Counted from the first letter of the stretch, positions 52,563 through 62,438 are shown. The stretch: DNA of 64,000 nucleotides from DASRZM01 sp035686365 (GCA_035686365.1 DASRZM010000094.1:20339-84338), one strand, 5' to 3'. The notes: generated from the sequence alone by a model not told the origin. A program made the numbers and translations.

Positions 52563-53303
52563 TCACCAGCCCATGTACTGGCCGCCGTTCACCGACAGGT
52601 TGGCGCCGGTGATCCAGGCCGCTTCCTCGGGCATGAAGAAGGCCACGGCATAGGCGATCTCCTCCGGCGTACCCAGGCGCCCGGTCGGGATCTGGGCGAC
52701 GATCTTCTCGCGGACCGGCTCGGGCACGGCCATGACCATCTCGGTTCCGATGTAGCCGGGTGAGACCGTGTTCACGGTGATGCCGAAGCGGGCGTTCTCC
52801 TGCGCCAGGGAGATCGTGAAGCCGTGCATGCCGGCCTTGGACGCGGCGTAGTTGGCCTGGCCGTACTGGCCCTTCTGGCCGTTGATCGAGCTGATCTGGA
52901 CGATCCGCCCCCACTTGCGCGCGCGCATGCCCTCGATGACCGGGCGGGTGACGTTGTAGCAGGAGTTCAGGTTGGTGGCGATGACCTCCTGCCATTGCAT
53001 GGCGTCCATCTTGTGGAAGGTCGTATCGCGTGTGATGCCGGCGTTGTTGACCAGGACCTCCACCGGCCCGAGCGCCGATTCGATTTCGCCGATCATGGCC
53101 GCGCAGGACTCCGGATCGGCGACGTCGCCGGGAACGACGGTCACCTCGATGCCCTGTTCCCGCAGCCCGGCCTGCCAGGCGCGCGCGCGCTCCAGGCTGC
53201 GGTAATTGGAGGCCACTCGATGACCCAGCGCGGACAGGTGCTTGACGATGGCGGTGCCGATGCCGCCGGTGCCTCCAGTGACCAGTGCGACGCGCGATGC
53301 CAT
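52563..53303 (-). CDS. phaB: Acetoacetyl-CoA reductase (PhaB-type SDR), copy 2
   Basis: This 246-residue SDR is the more canonical PhaB: TGGTGGIGTAIVKHL (cofactor loop), SNYRSLERARAW (Arg-rich, as in NADPH-dependent PhaB), NNAGITRDTTFHKMDAMQW, QANYAASKAGMHGFTISLAQ with the catalytic Tyr/Lys, and TVSPGYIGTEMVMAV. It makes (R)-3-hydroxybutyryl-CoA for PhaEC. It is the first gene of the minus-strand phaB-phaR-phaB set. It lies 32 bases downstream of gluQ on the same strand, so some transcription may come from there. Confidence 0.94.
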   Translation of the reverse strand: MASRVALVTGGTGGIGTAIVKHLSALGHRVASNYRSLERARAWQAGLREQGIEVTVVPGDVADPESCAAMIGEIESALGPVEVLVNNAGITRDTTFHKMDAMQWQEVIATNLNSCYNVTRPVIEGMRARKWGRIVQISSINGQKGQYGQANYAASKAGMHGFTISLAQENARFGITVNTVSPGYIGTEMVMAVPEPVREKIVAQIPTGRLGTPEEIAYAVAFFMPEEAAWITGANLSVNGGQYMGW

Positions 53304-53335
53304 GGTGTTCCCCTCGTTGCGGATCTCGGCGGATT

Positions 53336-54226
53336 CTACCTGCTCGGTGTGACGGCCTGGCGCCGACCCGCGGATGCTGCCGGCGCGCGCGGCACCCGGT
53401 CCAGGTCGAAGCACTCCACTGCGGCGCGCAGCATGCGCCGCACGTCGTCGGCCGCCGGCACCTGCTGGCCGAGGAACGCCAGCGCCCGACGCAATGCCGG
53501 CAGCGGATCGCACGGATCCACCGGCAGGTCGGCCGTGGACTTGCTCAGCTTGCGGCCGTGCGCATCGGTCACCAGCGGCAGGTGGGCATAGCCGGGGGTG
53601 GACAGACCCAACGCACGTTGCAGCACGATCTGGCGCGGGGTGGAATCGAGCAGGTCGCACCCGCGGACGATCTCGGTGATCCCCTGCGCGGCATCGTCCA
53701 CGACCACCGCCAGGTGATAGGCGGCCCATCCCTCCACGCGGCGCACCACGAAGTCGCCGCCCAGCGCACGGGGCGTGAAGGACTGCGGACCCAATACCCG
53801 GTCCCGGAAACCGATCGGGTCGGACCCGATGCGCATGCGCAGTGCCGGCGCCCGCTCGGAATCCGACGCCACGCAGCGCTCGGGGTGGACGCCCCGGTAG
53901 CGGGCCAGGTCGGTACGCGAGCACCGGCACGGGTACGCCTGCCCCAGCGTCTGCAGGCGTGCGCAGGCCGCCAGGTAGGCGTCGGTTCGCGTGCTCTGGC
54001 GCAGCACCGGTTCGTCCGGTTCCATTCCGAACCGTGCCAGGGCCTCGAGCTGCGCGTTCGCGGCGCCGGGCACCTCACGGGGCGGGTCGATGTCCTCCAC
54101 CCGCACCAGCCAGGTCCCGCCGCGCGAACGGGCGCGCAGCCAGCTGCCCAGCGCTGCGACCAGCGAGCCCAAGTGCAGCGCCCCGGTCGGCGAGGGCGCA
54201 AACCGGCCGCGGTAGTCAGCCGCCAT
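53336..54226 (-). CDS. gluQ: Glutamyl-Q tRNA(Asp) synthetase
   Basis: GluQ attaches glutamate to the queuosine base of tRNA-Asp. The 296-residue protein is a truncated GluRS lacking the anticodon-binding domain, which separates it from gltX. It has FAPSPTGALHLGSLVAALGS (HIGH-type site), the VEDIDPPRE segment, the zinc-binding-type CRCSRTDLARYRG, and KLSKS. It overlaps the end of cysZ by 11 bases, so the two are coupled. Confidence 0.94.
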   Translation of the reverse strand: MAADYRGRFAPSPTGALHLGSLVAALGSWLRARSRGGTWLVRVEDIDPPREVPGAANAQLEALARFGMEPDEPVLRQSTRTDAYLAACARLQTLGQAYPCRCSRTDLARYRGVHPERCVASDSERAPALRMRIGSDPIGFRDRVLGPQSFTPRALGGDFVVRRVEGWAAYHLAVVVDDAAQGITEIVRGCDLLDSTPRQIVLQRALGLSTPGYAHLPLVTDAHGRKLSKSTADLPVDPCDPLPALRRALAFLGQQVPAADDVRRMLRAAVECFDLDRVPRAPAASAGRRQAVTPSR

Positions 54227-54953
54227 CGTCCTGGCCGCGCAGCTGCAGTGTCAGCGTGGTCGCTCCGGCGACCGCGGCCGGCACCAGGGCGAAGTTGACC
54301 ACCGGGACCAGTGCCATCCCCAGCGCACTGAGACCGAAGCTCATCCAGGCCCAGCGGTGCCGGCGCAGGAACTGGCGCTGGGTCGCGAAATCCAGGCCGC
54401 GGTTGTCCAGCGGATTGGCCGCGAACTCCATGGCCAGGAACCAGGCGCCCAGCACGATGGCCAGCGGCGCCGCCAGCAGCCCCACCACCGGAACCAGCCC
54501 CAGCAGCAACAGCCCCAGCAGCCGGATCGCGACGTAGCCCAGGCGCCGCGCCTCCTTGCCCAGGGTATGGCCGATTTCGCCGAGCACGCCGCGCCCGCTG
54601 GCGGCCGGCGCGCGGCCGGCCACCAGCCACTCGACCTTGGCCGACAGCAAGCCGTTGAACGGTGCCAGCAGCAGGTTCGCCAGCAGCGTGAAGGTGAAGA
54701 AGCCCAGCGCGACCAGGACCACCGCCAGCAGCGGGTACAGCAGCCAGCGCAGCCAGGACACCGCCTCGGGCAACCAGCGCTCCAGGGTCGACTCCAGCCC
54801 CCAGAAGGCCGCCCAGATGGCCAGGGAGAAGATCAGGATGTTGCCCAGCAGGGGCAGCACGACGAACCGACGCAGCCCCGGGCGCACGAGCAGCGCGTAG
54901 CCGGCCAGCAGGTGGCGCGCTCCGGAGACCGGTGGCGGGACCGCAACGCTCAT
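54216..54953 (-). CDS. cysZ: CysZ-family sulfate transporter
   Basis: CysZ mediates sulfate uptake across the inner membrane for cysteine synthesis. The 245-residue EI24/CysZ protein has a conserved N-terminus (SGARHLLAGYALLVRPGLRR), four to six membrane segments and the AANPLDNRGLDFATQRQFL stretch typical of the family. ATG at 54953 is preferred over a GTG at 54962. A cysteine synthase gene lies about 5 kb away, but nothing shows they are co-regulated. It is divergent from htpX. Confidence 0.9.
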   Translation of the reverse strand: MSVAVPPPVSGARHLLAGYALLVRPGLRRFVVLPLLGNILIFSLAIWAAFWGLESTLERWLPEAVSWLRWLLYPLLAVVLVALGFFTFTLLANLLLAPFNGLLSAKVEWLVAGRAPAASGRGVLGEIGHTLGKEARRLGYVAIRLLGLLLLGLVPVVGLLAAPLAIVLGAWFLAMEFAANPLDNRGLDFATQRQFLRRHRWAWMSFGLSALGMALVPVVNFALVPAAVAGATTLTLQLRGQDDGG

Positions 54954-54981
54954 CTGGCACACTGCGCGCTTGAATTAGAAT
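54954..54981 (+). promoter_or_regulatory. Candidate promoter of htpX
   Basis: CTGGCA (54954-54959) and TAGAAT (54976-54981) are spaced by 16 bases, 75 bases before the htpX start in the cysZ/htpX divergent spacer. Confidence 0.4.
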
Positions 54982-55056
54982 CCAGTCTACCCAACCTTTT
55001 CACCGTCCCGGCAGCCAACGCCGGTCCGAGTCCCGCGAAAACGGAGCCCTTCCCAG

Positions 55057-55926
55057 ATGATGCGAATCGGTTTGTTCCTGGCCACCAACCTGGCCGTCCT
55101 GGTCGTGTTCGGCATCGTGCTTTCGGTGCTGCAGAACGTGTTCGGCGTGCGCCTGGGCGATTACGGGGTGCTGATGGTGTTTGCCGCCCTGTTCGGCTTC
55201 GGTGGCGCCTTCCTTTCCCTGGCGATCTCCAAGTGGATGGCCAAGCGTGCCACCGGGGCGCAGGTGATCACCCAGCCGCGCAACGAGGCCGAAGCCTGGC
55301 TGCTGGCGACCGTCAAGCGCCAGGCCGGATCGGCCGGGATCGGCATGCCCGAGGTCGCCGTCTACGACGCACCCGAGATCAACGCCTTCGCCACCGGCAT
55401 GAACCGCAACAGCGCGCTGGTCGCGGTATCGACCGGCCTGCTGCGGGCCATGAACCGCGACGAGGTCGAGGCGGTGCTGGCCCACGAGGTCAGTCACATC
55501 GCCAACGGCGACATGGTCACCATGGCGCTGCTGCAGGGCATCCTGAACACCTTCGTGCTCTTCTTCGCGCGCGTGGTCGGCCGCGTCGTGGACGCGTGGA
55601 TCAGCGGCGGCCGCGAGGGCCCGAGCTTCGCCTACTGGATCATCGTGATCGTGCTGGACATCGTGTTCGGCATCCTGGCCTCGATGATCACGATGTGGTT
55701 CTCGCGGCGGCGCGAGTTCCGTGCCGATTCCGGCGGCGCCAGCCTGGCCGGGCGCGGCAAGATGGTCGCCGCACTGGAGCGGCTGGGCGCGACCTACGGG
55801 CAGACCACGCTGCCCGACCAGGTCCGCGCGTTCGGTATCTCCGGCGGCGTCGGCAGTGGCCTGAAGCGCCTGTTCATGAGCCATCCGCCGCTGGCCGAGC
55901 GCATCGCGGCGCTGCGCAACGGCTGA
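55057..55926 (+). CDS. htpX: Membrane protease HtpX
   Basis: HtpX is a heat-shock-type zinc metalloprotease of the inner membrane that, with FtsH, degrades damaged membrane proteins. The 289-residue protein has two N-terminal helices (about 4-26 and 36-58). The zinc site HEVSH at residues 143-147 lies in [13 protein letters not shown]. Two further helices and [18 protein letters not shown], which supplies the third zinc ligand Glu, follow. It ends in the family's [19 protein letters not shown]. The start has a purine-rich site (GGAGCC) upstream. Confidence 0.96.
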   Translation: MMRIGLFLATNLAVLVVFGIVLSVLQNVFGVRLGDYGVLMVFAALFGFGGAFLSLAISKWMAKRATGAQVITQPRNEAEAWLLATVKRQAGSAGIGMPEVAVYDAPEINAFATGMNRNSALVAVSTGLLRAMNRDEVEAVLAHEVSHIANGDMVTMALLQGILNTFVLFFARVVGRVVDAWISGGREGPSFAYWIIVIVLDIVFGILASMITMWFSRRREFRADSGGASLAGRGKMVAALERLGATYGQTTLPDQVRAFGISGGVGSGLKRLFMSHPPLAERIAALRNG

Positions 55927-55964
55927 GCCGCTGCCCGCGACCGCATGGAGCGGCCGCATGGGAA

Positions 55965-56001
55965 CGAAAAAAGGCCCGCCATGACGGCGGGCCTTCTTTG
56001 T
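55965..56001. terminator. Bidirectional terminator between htpX and tRNA-Leu
   Basis: AAGGCCCGCC (55971-55980) and GGCGGGCCTT (55986-55995) form a 10-bp stem with loop ATGAC. An A-tract precedes it and a T-rich CTTCTTTG follows, so it could stop transcription of htpX on the plus strand and of the tRNA on the minus strand. Confidence 0.85.
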
Positions 56002-56004
56002 GTC

Positions 56005-56089
<85 letters not shown>

Positions 56090-56234
56090 GTCGGTGGCCG
56101 CCGGGTCCGGGGCGTGGCCCGGGGCTGCGGCGAGCCGCGTAATCTACTGAGCCCGAACATGGCTGTCAAACTGGCGCCGGCCCGGGAGCGCCGACTTCGC
56201 CCGGTCTTTGCAGCCGATGGCGTACCATGCGGCC

Positions 56235-58532
56235 ATGACGAAGAAGACCGGGAAGCGGGCGAGCCCATCGCGCCCGAAGAAATCAGCGCGCGCGGACACC
56301 AGGCCGGCGAGGCGCCAGTCCGCAGCCGAGCCGGGCGCGGTCCACGACCCCCACGCCGAGCGCGAAGCCCGCCGGTACGAGAATCCCATCCCCAGTCGCG
56401 AGGCCCTGCTGGCGGTGCTGACCGACCACGGCGGCCCGATGACGGCCGAGATGCTGGCCGAAACGCTGGCGCTGGCCGCGCCCGATCGCTTCGCGGCACT
56501 GACCAAGCGCCTGTCGGCGATGCTGCGCGACGGCCAGCTCCTGGTGAACCGGCGCGGCGGCTATGCGGTCGCGGAGAAGATCGACCTGGTTCCGGGCACG
56601 GTGCTGGCCAACGCCGACGGCTTCGGTTTCCTTCGGCCCGATGCCGGCGGCGACGACCTGTTCCTGCCTCCGGCCGAAATGCGCTGCGTCCTGCACGGCG
56701 ACCGCGTGCTGGCCAGCGTCACCGGCCTGGACCGTCGCGGCCGCCGCGAGGGGGCGATCGTCGAGATCCTCGAGCGTGGTACCAAGCGCCTGGTGGGTCG
56801 TTATGCCGAACGCGACGGCGTCGCCTATGTCGTGCCCGACGACCGCCGCATCCACCAGGACGTGCTGATTCCGCCGGGCCAGGGCGGCGGCGCCGGTTCC
56901 AACCAGATCGTGGTGTGCGAGATCACCGAGCCGCCCACCCGCACGCGCCCGCCGTTTGGTCGCGTGCTCACGGTACTCGGCGAGAAGCTGACGCCCTCGC
57001 TGGCCGTGGAGGTCGCCATCCACGGTCACGGGCTGCCGCACCAGTGGCCCGAGCCGGTGCTGGCGCAGGCCGCCGCCGTCGACCTGGAGCCGACGCCCGG
57101 GGACCGCACCGGCCGCACCGACCTGCGCGGACTGCCGCTGGTCACCATCGACGGCGAGGATGCCAAGGACTTCGACGATGCGGTGTATTGCGAGTCCGAC
57201 GGACGTGGCTTCCGCCTGCTGGTGGCGATCGCCGACGTCTCGCACTACGTACGCCCGGGTTCGGCGCTGGACGCCGAGGCGCAGCTGCGGGGCACCTCGG
57301 TCTACTTCCCCGGATACGTGGTGCCGATGCTGCCCGAGACCTTGTCCAACGGCATCTGCTCGCTGAAGCCTCTGGAGGACCGCCTGTGCTTCGTCTGCGA
57401 CATGCGGGTGGACTTCGAGGGCAAGGTCACGCGCTCGCGCTTCTATCGCGCGGTGATGCACTCCCACGCGCGGCTGACCTATTCCCAGGTGTGGCGTGCG
57501 GTGGGCGAGCAGGACCGCGGTGCCTGCGATGAACTCGGCTCGCTGCTGCCCCACGTGAAGCGGCTGCACAGCCTGTACCGGCTGCTGGCGCGCCAGCGCG
57601 CGCGCCGGGGCGCGATCGAGTTCGGAAGCAGCGAGGTACGCTTCGTGTTGGGGCCGGGCGGAGAGGTCGTCCAGGCCGGGATGATCCAGCGCAACGACGC
57701 ACACAAGCTGATCGAGGAGTGCATGATCGCGGCCAACGTAGAGGCCGCCCGGCTGGTCGCACGCAGGAAGGTGCCGGCGCCGTACCGCGTGCACGCGCCG
57801 CCGCCGGAGCAGAAGTACCAGGACCTGCTGGAGTTCCTCGCCGAGTTCAAGCTGCGCATGCCACCCTGGCACGAGGTCGAGCCGCGGCACTTCACGGCGC
57901 TGCTGAAGAAGGTCCGCGACCGCCCCGACGCGGCGCTGATCGAATCGGTGCTGCTGCGCAGCCAGAGCCTGGCGGTGTATTCGCCCGAGAACAACGGCCA
58001 CTTCGGCCTGGCGCTGGACGCCTACGCCCACTTCACCTCGCCGATCCGTCGTTATCCGGATCTGTTGCTGCACCGGGCGATCGCGCATGCGCTCGAGGGC
58101 GGCGACGCGGAGGCTTTCTACTACAGCGCGCACGAGATGGCGGCGCTGTCGCTGCAGTGTTCCGAGCACTCGCGCCGGGCCGACGAGGCCGAACGCGAGG
58201 TCGACGAGCGCTACCGCTGCGCCTGGATGGAGCGTCACGTGGGCGGCGAGTTCGAGGGCGTGATCGCCGGGGTGACCTCGTTCGGGATTTTCGTGGAACT
58301 GATCGATTCGCGCGTCACCGGGCTGGTCCACGTCACCCAGCTGCCGAACGACTACTACCACTTCGATCCCGTCCGCAAGTTGCTGCGCGGCGAGCGCCGC
58401 GGCAACGAATACCGGCTGGGCGACCCGGTCCGGGTACTGGTGCTGCGTGCCAGCGTCGAGGACCGCAAGATCGATTTCCGGCTGGTGCGCGAGGATGAGC
58501 CGGCCAGGCGCGAGCGGTCCAAGGGGCGGTAG
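56235..58532 (+). CDS. rnr: Ribonuclease R
   Basis: RNase R is a processive 3'-5' exoribonuclease that degrades structured RNA and takes part in ribosome quality control. The 765-residue protein has a basic N-terminus and a winged-helix region (MTAEMLAETLALAAPDRFAA). Cold-shock domains (ANADGFGFLRPDAGGDDLFL) and the RNB catalytic domain (DGEDAKDFDDAVYCESDGRG with the Mg-binding Asp cluster, YAHFTSPIRRYPDLLLHRAI) follow, then an S1 domain (GEFEGVIAGVTSFGIFVELI). ATG at 56235 was chosen; other in-frame starts lie 18-27 bases upstream. The stop overlaps the rlmB GTG, as in the E. coli rnr-rlmB pair. Confidence 0.96.
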   Translation: MTKKTGKRASPSRPKKSARADTRPARRQSAAEPGAVHDPHAEREARRYENPIPSREALLAVLTDHGGPMTAEMLAETLALAAPDRFAALTKRLSAMLRDGQLLVNRRGGYAVAEKIDLVPGTVLANADGFGFLRPDAGGDDLFLPPAEMRCVLHGDRVLASVTGLDRRGRREGAIVEILERGTKRLVGRYAERDGVAYVVPDDRRIHQDVLIPPGQGGGAGSNQIVVCEITEPPTRTRPPFGRVLTVLGEKLTPSLAVEVAIHGHGLPHQWPEPVLAQAAAVDLEPTPGDRTGRTDLRGLPLVTIDGEDAKDFDDAVYCESDGRGFRLLVAIADVSHYVRPGSALDAEAQLRGTSVYFPGYVVPMLPETLSNGICSLKPLEDRLCFVCDMRVDFEGKVTRSRFYRAVMHSHARLTYSQVWRAVGEQDRGACDELGSLLPHVKRLHSLYRLLARQRARRGAIEFGSSEVRFVLGPGGEVVQAGMIQRNDAHKLIEECMIAANVEAARLVARRKVPAPYRVHAPPPEQKYQDLLEFLAEFKLRMPPWHEVEPRHFTALLKKVRDRPDAALIESVLLRSQSLAVYSPENNGHFGLALDAYAHFTSPIRRYPDLLLHRAIAHALEGGDAEAFYYSAHEMAALSLQCSEHSRRADEAEREVDERYRCAWMERHVGGEFEGVIAGVTSFGIFVELIDSRVTGLVHVTQLPNDYYHFDPVRKLLRGERRGNEYRLGDPVRVLVLRASVEDRKIDFRLVREDEPARRERSKGR

Positions 58533-59275
58533 TGGCTGCGCGCGAGTCCGTCGGGGGCATCAACGCGGTCGCATCGGCGCTCGAGCACGAGCACGCGGGC
58601 GTGCACGAACTGCTGGTGCAGGCCGACGTGCGCAACGCCCGGGTCAATGCGCTGGCCCGGGAGGCCGGGCGGCGCGGTATCCCGGTCCGGCACGTGGACG
58701 CCGATGCGCTGGTGCGCGCAACCGGCCTGCTGCGGCACCAGGGCGTGGCCATGGTGCGCGACGCGCCACGCACGGCCAGCTACGACGAGCGCGCACTGCC
58801 CGGACTGCTGGCGGCGCAGGCGCAGCCGTTGCTGCTGGTCCTCGACGGCGTGCAGGATCCGCACAACCTGGGCGCCTGCCTGCGATCGGCCGCGGCCGCC
58901 TCGGTGACGGCAGTGATCGCGCCGCGCGACAAGGCTGCCGGCATCACGCCGGCCGTGCGCAAGGTCGCCGCCGGCGCTGCCGAGCGCGTGCCGTTCGTGC
59001 AGGTCACCAACCTGGCGCGCACGCTGCGCCAGCTCAGGGAAGCCGGCGTGTGGATCGTGGGACTGGCGGGCGAGGGCGAGCGCAGCGTGTACGAGCTGGA
59101 CCTGACCGGCCCCCTGGCGATCGTGCTGGGCGGCGAGGGCGAGGGGCTGCGGCGCCTGACCCGGGAGCACTGCGACTTCCTGGCGCGCATTCCGATCGAT
59201 GCGGCCGTGGAGAGCCTCAATGTTTCGGTGGCGACCGGCGTGGCCCTGTTCGAGGCGCGCCGCCAGCGCGGCTGA
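58532..59275 (+). CDS. rlmB: 23S rRNA (guanosine-2251-2'-O)-methyltransferase
   Basis: RlmB methylates G2251 in the P-loop of 23S rRNA. The 247-residue SPOUT enzyme has an N-terminal L30e-like substrate domain. The knotted catalytic domain has motif 1 DGVQDPHNLGACLRSAAAA, motif 2 AIVLGGEGEGLRRL and motif 3 IPIDAAVESLNVSVATGVAL. The GTG start overlaps the rnr stop by one base, so translation is coupled. Confidence 0.96.
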   Translation: MAARESVGGINAVASALEHEHAGVHELLVQADVRNARVNALAREAGRRGIPVRHVDADALVRATGLLRHQGVAMVRDAPRTASYDERALPGLLAAQAQPLLLVLDGVQDPHNLGACLRSAAAASVTAVIAPRDKAAGITPAVRKVAAGAAERVPFVQVTNLARTLRQLREAGVWIVGLAGEGERSVYELDLTGPLAIVLGGEGEGLRRLTREHCDFLARIPIDAAVESLNVSVATGVALFEARRQRG

Positions 59276-60235
59276 TCACGGTTCCAGCGAAGCCAGCCAG
59301 TCGTCGTCCGAGCCCTCGTTGACGCCCTCGAACAGGAACGTCGACAGGTACCGCTCGCCGGTATCGGGCAGCATGGCCAGGATCACGGTGCCGGGTCCGG
59401 ACTCGCGCGCCACCTCTAGCGCGGCGGCGAAAGTGGCGCCGGACGAGACGCCGCAGAAGATGCCCTCGCGCAATGACAGGGCCTGGGCGGTGTCGCGTGC
59501 CAGCTCGTCGGTGATCGGGACGTTGCGGTCGTAGATCTCCCGGTTGAGCACCGCCGGGATGAAGTCCGGTGTCCAGCCCTGGATCTTGTGTGGCTGCCAT
59601 TCGCTGCCCGCCAGCAGCGCGGCGCCGGCCGGCTCGCACACGCAGATGCGCAGGTCCGGACGCGCCGTCTTGAGCACCTCGCCGGCCCCGGTCAGGGTGC
59701 CGCCGGTGCCGTAGCCGGTCACGAACCAGTCCAGCCGGCGCGCGGCGAAGTCCTGCAGGATCTCCGGACCGGTGGTGCTGCGGTGGTAGGCCGGATTGGC
59801 CTCATTCTCGAACTGGCGGGCGAGGAACGCGCCGTGCCGTGCCGCGAATTCCTCGGCACGCCGCACCATCCCGGAACCGCGTTCGGCCGCCGGTGTCAGG
59901 ATCACCTTCGCGCCCAGGGCGCGCATCAGCTTGCGCCGCTCCACCGAAAAGGTCTCTGCCATGAAAGCCACGAACGGGTAGCCGCGCGCCGCGCAGACCA
60001 TTGCCAGCGCGATGCCGGTGTTTCCTGAGGTGGCTTCGACCACCATCTGCCCGGGCGCGAGCTCCCCGCGCGTTTCGGCATCCAGGACGATCGCCAGCGC
60101 GAGCCGGTCCTTGACCGAGGACATCGGATTGAAGGCCTCGAGCTTGGCGTACATCTCCACGCCGTCAGGCGCAAGCCGGTTGATGCGCACGATCGGCGTG
60201 CGCCCGACCGTGCCCAGGATGCTGTCGTGGATCAT
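59276..60235 (-). CDS. cysK: Cysteine synthase (O-acetylserine sulfhydrylase)
   Basis: Cysteine synthase makes L-cysteine from O-acetylserine and sulfide with PLP. The 319-residue protein shows NPMSSVKDRLAL with the PLP lysine, EATSGNTGIALAMVCAARGY, ETFSVERRKLMRALGAKVIL (closer to CysK than CysM), GYGTGGTLTGAGEVL as the phosphate loop, and FCGVSSGATFAAAL. It converges with rlmB, with no gap between stops. The A versus B assignment rests on motif style only. Confidence 0.9.
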   Translation of the reverse strand: MIHDSILGTVGRTPIVRINRLAPDGVEMYAKLEAFNPMSSVKDRLALAIVLDAETRGELAPGQMVVEATSGNTGIALAMVCAARGYPFVAFMAETFSVERRKLMRALGAKVILTPAAERGSGMVRRAEEFAARHGAFLARQFENEANPAYHRSTTGPEILQDFAARRLDWFVTGYGTGGTLTGAGEVLKTARPDLRICVCEPAGAALLAGSEWQPHKIQGWTPDFIPAVLNREIYDRNVPITDELARDTAQALSLREGIFCGVSSGATFAAALEVARESGPGTVILAMLPDTGERYLSTFLFEGVNEGSDDDWLASLEP

Positions 60236-60263
60236 GGTGCGCCTCCGGTACGGGGCGGGCTGC

Positions 60264-60914
60264 TCAGGCCGACGCCTGCAGCGGGTCGCCGATTTCCTGT
60301 TGCAGCTCGTGCCAACGATTGAGAATCGTGCAGAACAGCCTGGCGGTGCGCTCGGCGTCGTAGACGGCCGAGTGGGCCTCGGCAGCATCCCAGCTCATGC
60401 CCGCGCACTGCACCGCGCGGCTCAGGACGGTCTGGCCGTAGGCCATGCCCGCCAGCGTCACGGTGTCGAAGGTGCTGAATGGATGGAAGGGATTGCGCTT
60501 GTGGCCGATCCGGGCGATCGCCGCATTCAGGAACGCCAGGTCGAAGTGCGCGTTGTGCCCGACCAGGATCGCGCGCTGGCAGCGATGCTGGCGGATCGCC
60601 GTGCGGACCGCCTGGAAGACCTGGTTGAGCGCCTCGCGTTCGGGTTTGGCATTGCGGAACGGGTGATCGACGAGGATGCCCGTGACCTCCATCGACCGGG
60701 GATCGAGCTCCGCACCGGGAAACGGATCCACATGCGCGTGTGCGGTCTCACCCGGATGCAGCCGGCCCGACGCGTCGATCTCGATCGGCACTGCAGCGAT
60801 CTCGAGCAGCGCGTGGCGCGCGGCATCGAAGCCGCCCGTCTCCACGTCGACGACGACCGGCAGGTAGCCGCGGAATCGCTGGCTCATCCGCGAATGGGGA
60901 ACACTGGAATCCAT
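60264..60914 (-). CDS. rnt: Ribonuclease T
   Basis: RNase T trims the 3' ends of tRNA and other stable RNAs. The 216-residue DEDD exonuclease has [20 protein letters not shown] (Exo I, the first Asp/Glu pair), [17 protein letters not shown] (Exo II), [17 protein letters not shown], and [20 protein letters not shown] (Exo III with His and Asp), and matches E. coli RNase T in length. Start choice: ATG at 60914 (216 residues) or 60887 ([10 protein letters not shown], 207 residues) both fit. It lies upstream of the cysteine synthase on the same strand. Confidence 0.94.
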   Translation of the reverse strand: MDSSVPHSRMSQRFRGYLPVVVDVETGGFDAARHALLEIAAVPIEIDASGRLHPGETAHAHVDPFPGAELDPRSMEVTGILVDHPFRNAKPEREALNQVFQAVRTAIRQHRCQRAILVGHNAHFDLAFLNAAIARIGHKRNPFHPFSTFDTVTLAGMAYGQTVLSRAVQCAGMSWDAAEAHSAVYDAERTARLFCTILNRWHELQQEIGDPLQASA

Positions 60915-60952
60915 CGCGCCGGAGCATAGCATCGCCTGCGCGAGCCGATGCC

Positions 60953-61606
60953 TCAGGGCCGCAGCCAGCGACCCAGTGCCAGCAGCACCGCGCCCAGCAG
61001 TACCAGGCCGGAGCCGAAAACCGGCACCAGCATCGCCAGCGGAAGCCCCAGGCCGAGCAGCGCCAGGCCCCAGGCTGTCATGTCGGCGAGCGGCTGCACG
61101 TCGCCGCGATCGACCCGGTGCGCGATCAATGCATCCACGCTCAGCCAACCGCCACCGCGCAGGATCAGCGGCACCAGCATGATCATGAAAATCAGCGGCA
61201 GCTTGAAGTTGCCGTGGCCGCTGTCGCGGATCGCATAGCCCCGGAGCAGGTCCTCGAGCATGCTCCAGTCGGCCGGCCAGTGCACCGCAGCGGTGGCGAC
61301 CACCGTGAGCACGAACAGTCCGAAGGCCGCGAACCGGGTGGCCAGCCCGACCAGCAGCAGCAGCGAAAGGACCAGCTCGCTCCAGGTTGCCATCGCCCAA
61401 CTCAGGTCGGCGGGCACCCGGTCGAACGGAAACGGAAAGCGGCCCTGGATGTCCATGAACCAGTTGCTGCCGGTGTACTTCTCGCGACCGGCCTCGAAGA
61501 ACTCCCAGAACAGCAGTACGCGCAGGCCCAGTGGAGCCAGCCAGCGGCCGACCCCTTCCAGGCGTTCGACCAGCGTGTGCCACCGTTCAATCAGCCGGTT
61601 CATCAT
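60953..61606 (-). CDS. hvfX: DoxX-family membrane protein of the Hvf/bufferin-type operon (HvfX-like)
   Basis: This 217-residue DoxX-family protein has four to five membrane helices. Typical stretches are [20 protein letters not shown] with the conserved membrane Glu, [20 protein letters not shown], and [20 protein letters not shown]. DoxX genes regularly sit with DUF692 and DUF2063 genes in this RiPP family, where an accessory membrane role in copper handling or redox has been proposed. Its start overlaps the end of the DUF2063 gene by 20 bases, so it is part of the same operon and the last gene of it. Function is inferred from context. Confidence 0.85.
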   Translation of the reverse strand: MMNRLIERWHTLVERLEGVGRWLAPLGLRVLLFWEFFEAGREKYTGSNWFMDIQGRFPFPFDRVPADLSWAMATWSELVLSLLLLVGLATRFAAFGLFVLTVVATAAVHWPADWSMLEDLLRGYAIRDSGHGNFKLPLIFMIMLVPLILRGGGWLSVDALIAHRVDRGDVQPLADMTAWGLALLGLGLPLAMLVPVFGSGLVLLGAVLLALGRWLRP

Positions 61607-62438
61607 GCGCCGGTACCGGTTCTGGGGAATGGGAGGCGGGTCCTGCGCCCCGGTCCTGGCCGGGCTCGCGGGTACCGAGCACGGCCTCGCGCTCGTGCAG
61701 CTGCCCGAGCAGGCGCCCGGCGTCGGCGGCGAAGGCGTCCGCATCCGGGGCCGCGGCTTCGGCAGCCAGTCGCTCCAGGACCGCGCGCCCGCTCAGCGAA
61801 CGGTTTTCGTGCAGGACCTGCATCAGCCGGAAGCCGAGTGCACCGATCGCCTTGAAGCGCACCGCGTCGTCGCGGCCGCGCACGACCAGGAGGAACGTGG
61901 GCTCCGGCGGCGGCGCCTCGGGCAGGAACTCCGGCCGCAACTGGTGGACGGGAAAACGATAGGCCAGCGGCCAGGCCAGCGGCGAGGCGACCGGCACCGA
62001 GGCCATCAGGTCGCCCGAGGGATCGCAGGCGATCCCGGCCAGGTCGGTCTCGTCCAGCGACAATGCCAGCTCGACCCACTCGTAGTGGGCCAGTTCCTGC
62101 AGCCAGGGCGGATCGGCATCCCCGCGCTGCTGGCGTGCCTGAAGGTAACGCAGGAACTCGCGGCCGATCTCGGGGAACAGTGGCGTCGTGCAGCGGTGCT
62201 CGCGGTAGAAGTCGCGCACCAGCCGGTGCCAGTCCCGGTCGCCGTACAGGCGCCGGATCACCGGGTAGTTGGAAGCCAGCAGGCCCTCCAGACTCTTGTA
62301 GAACAGGTCACGGTAGATGGCGAGCCGGCGATCCTCGATGCCCGGTGGCGCCTGGGCCTGCGCGGGGTCGCGCAGGTGCGCGGCGAACGCGTACTGCTGG
62401 CGCCGCAGGCGCGAGGGCGCGTCAGGCGGTTGCGGCAT
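61587..62438 (-). CDS. hvfC: DUF2063 RiPP maturase partner (HvfC/BufC-like)
   Basis: DUF2063 proteins bind precursor peptides and pair with the MNIO enzyme during cysteine modification. The 283-residue protein has the N-terminal DUF2063 domain ([60 protein letters not shown]). A middle linker precedes a C-terminal domain (about 175-270) with [20 protein letters not shown]. It overlaps the maturase gene by 17 bases upstream and the DoxX gene by 20 bases downstream, which indicates tight coupling. The tail is rich in Pro, Glu and Gly. Confidence 0.88.
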   Translation of the reverse strand: MPQPPDAPSRLRRQQYAFAAHLRDPAQAQAPPGIEDRRLAIYRDLFYKSLEGLLASNYPVIRRLYGDRDWHRLVRDFYREHRCTTPLFPEIGREFLRYLQARQQRGDADPPWLQELAHYEWVELALSLDETDLAGIACDPSGDLMASVPVASPLAWPLAYRFPVHQLRPEFLPEAPPPEPTFLLVVRGRDDAVRFKAIGALGFRLMQVLHENRSLSGRAVLERLAAEAAAPDADAFAADAGRLLGQLHEREAVLGTREPGQDRGAGPASHSPEPVPAHDEPAD

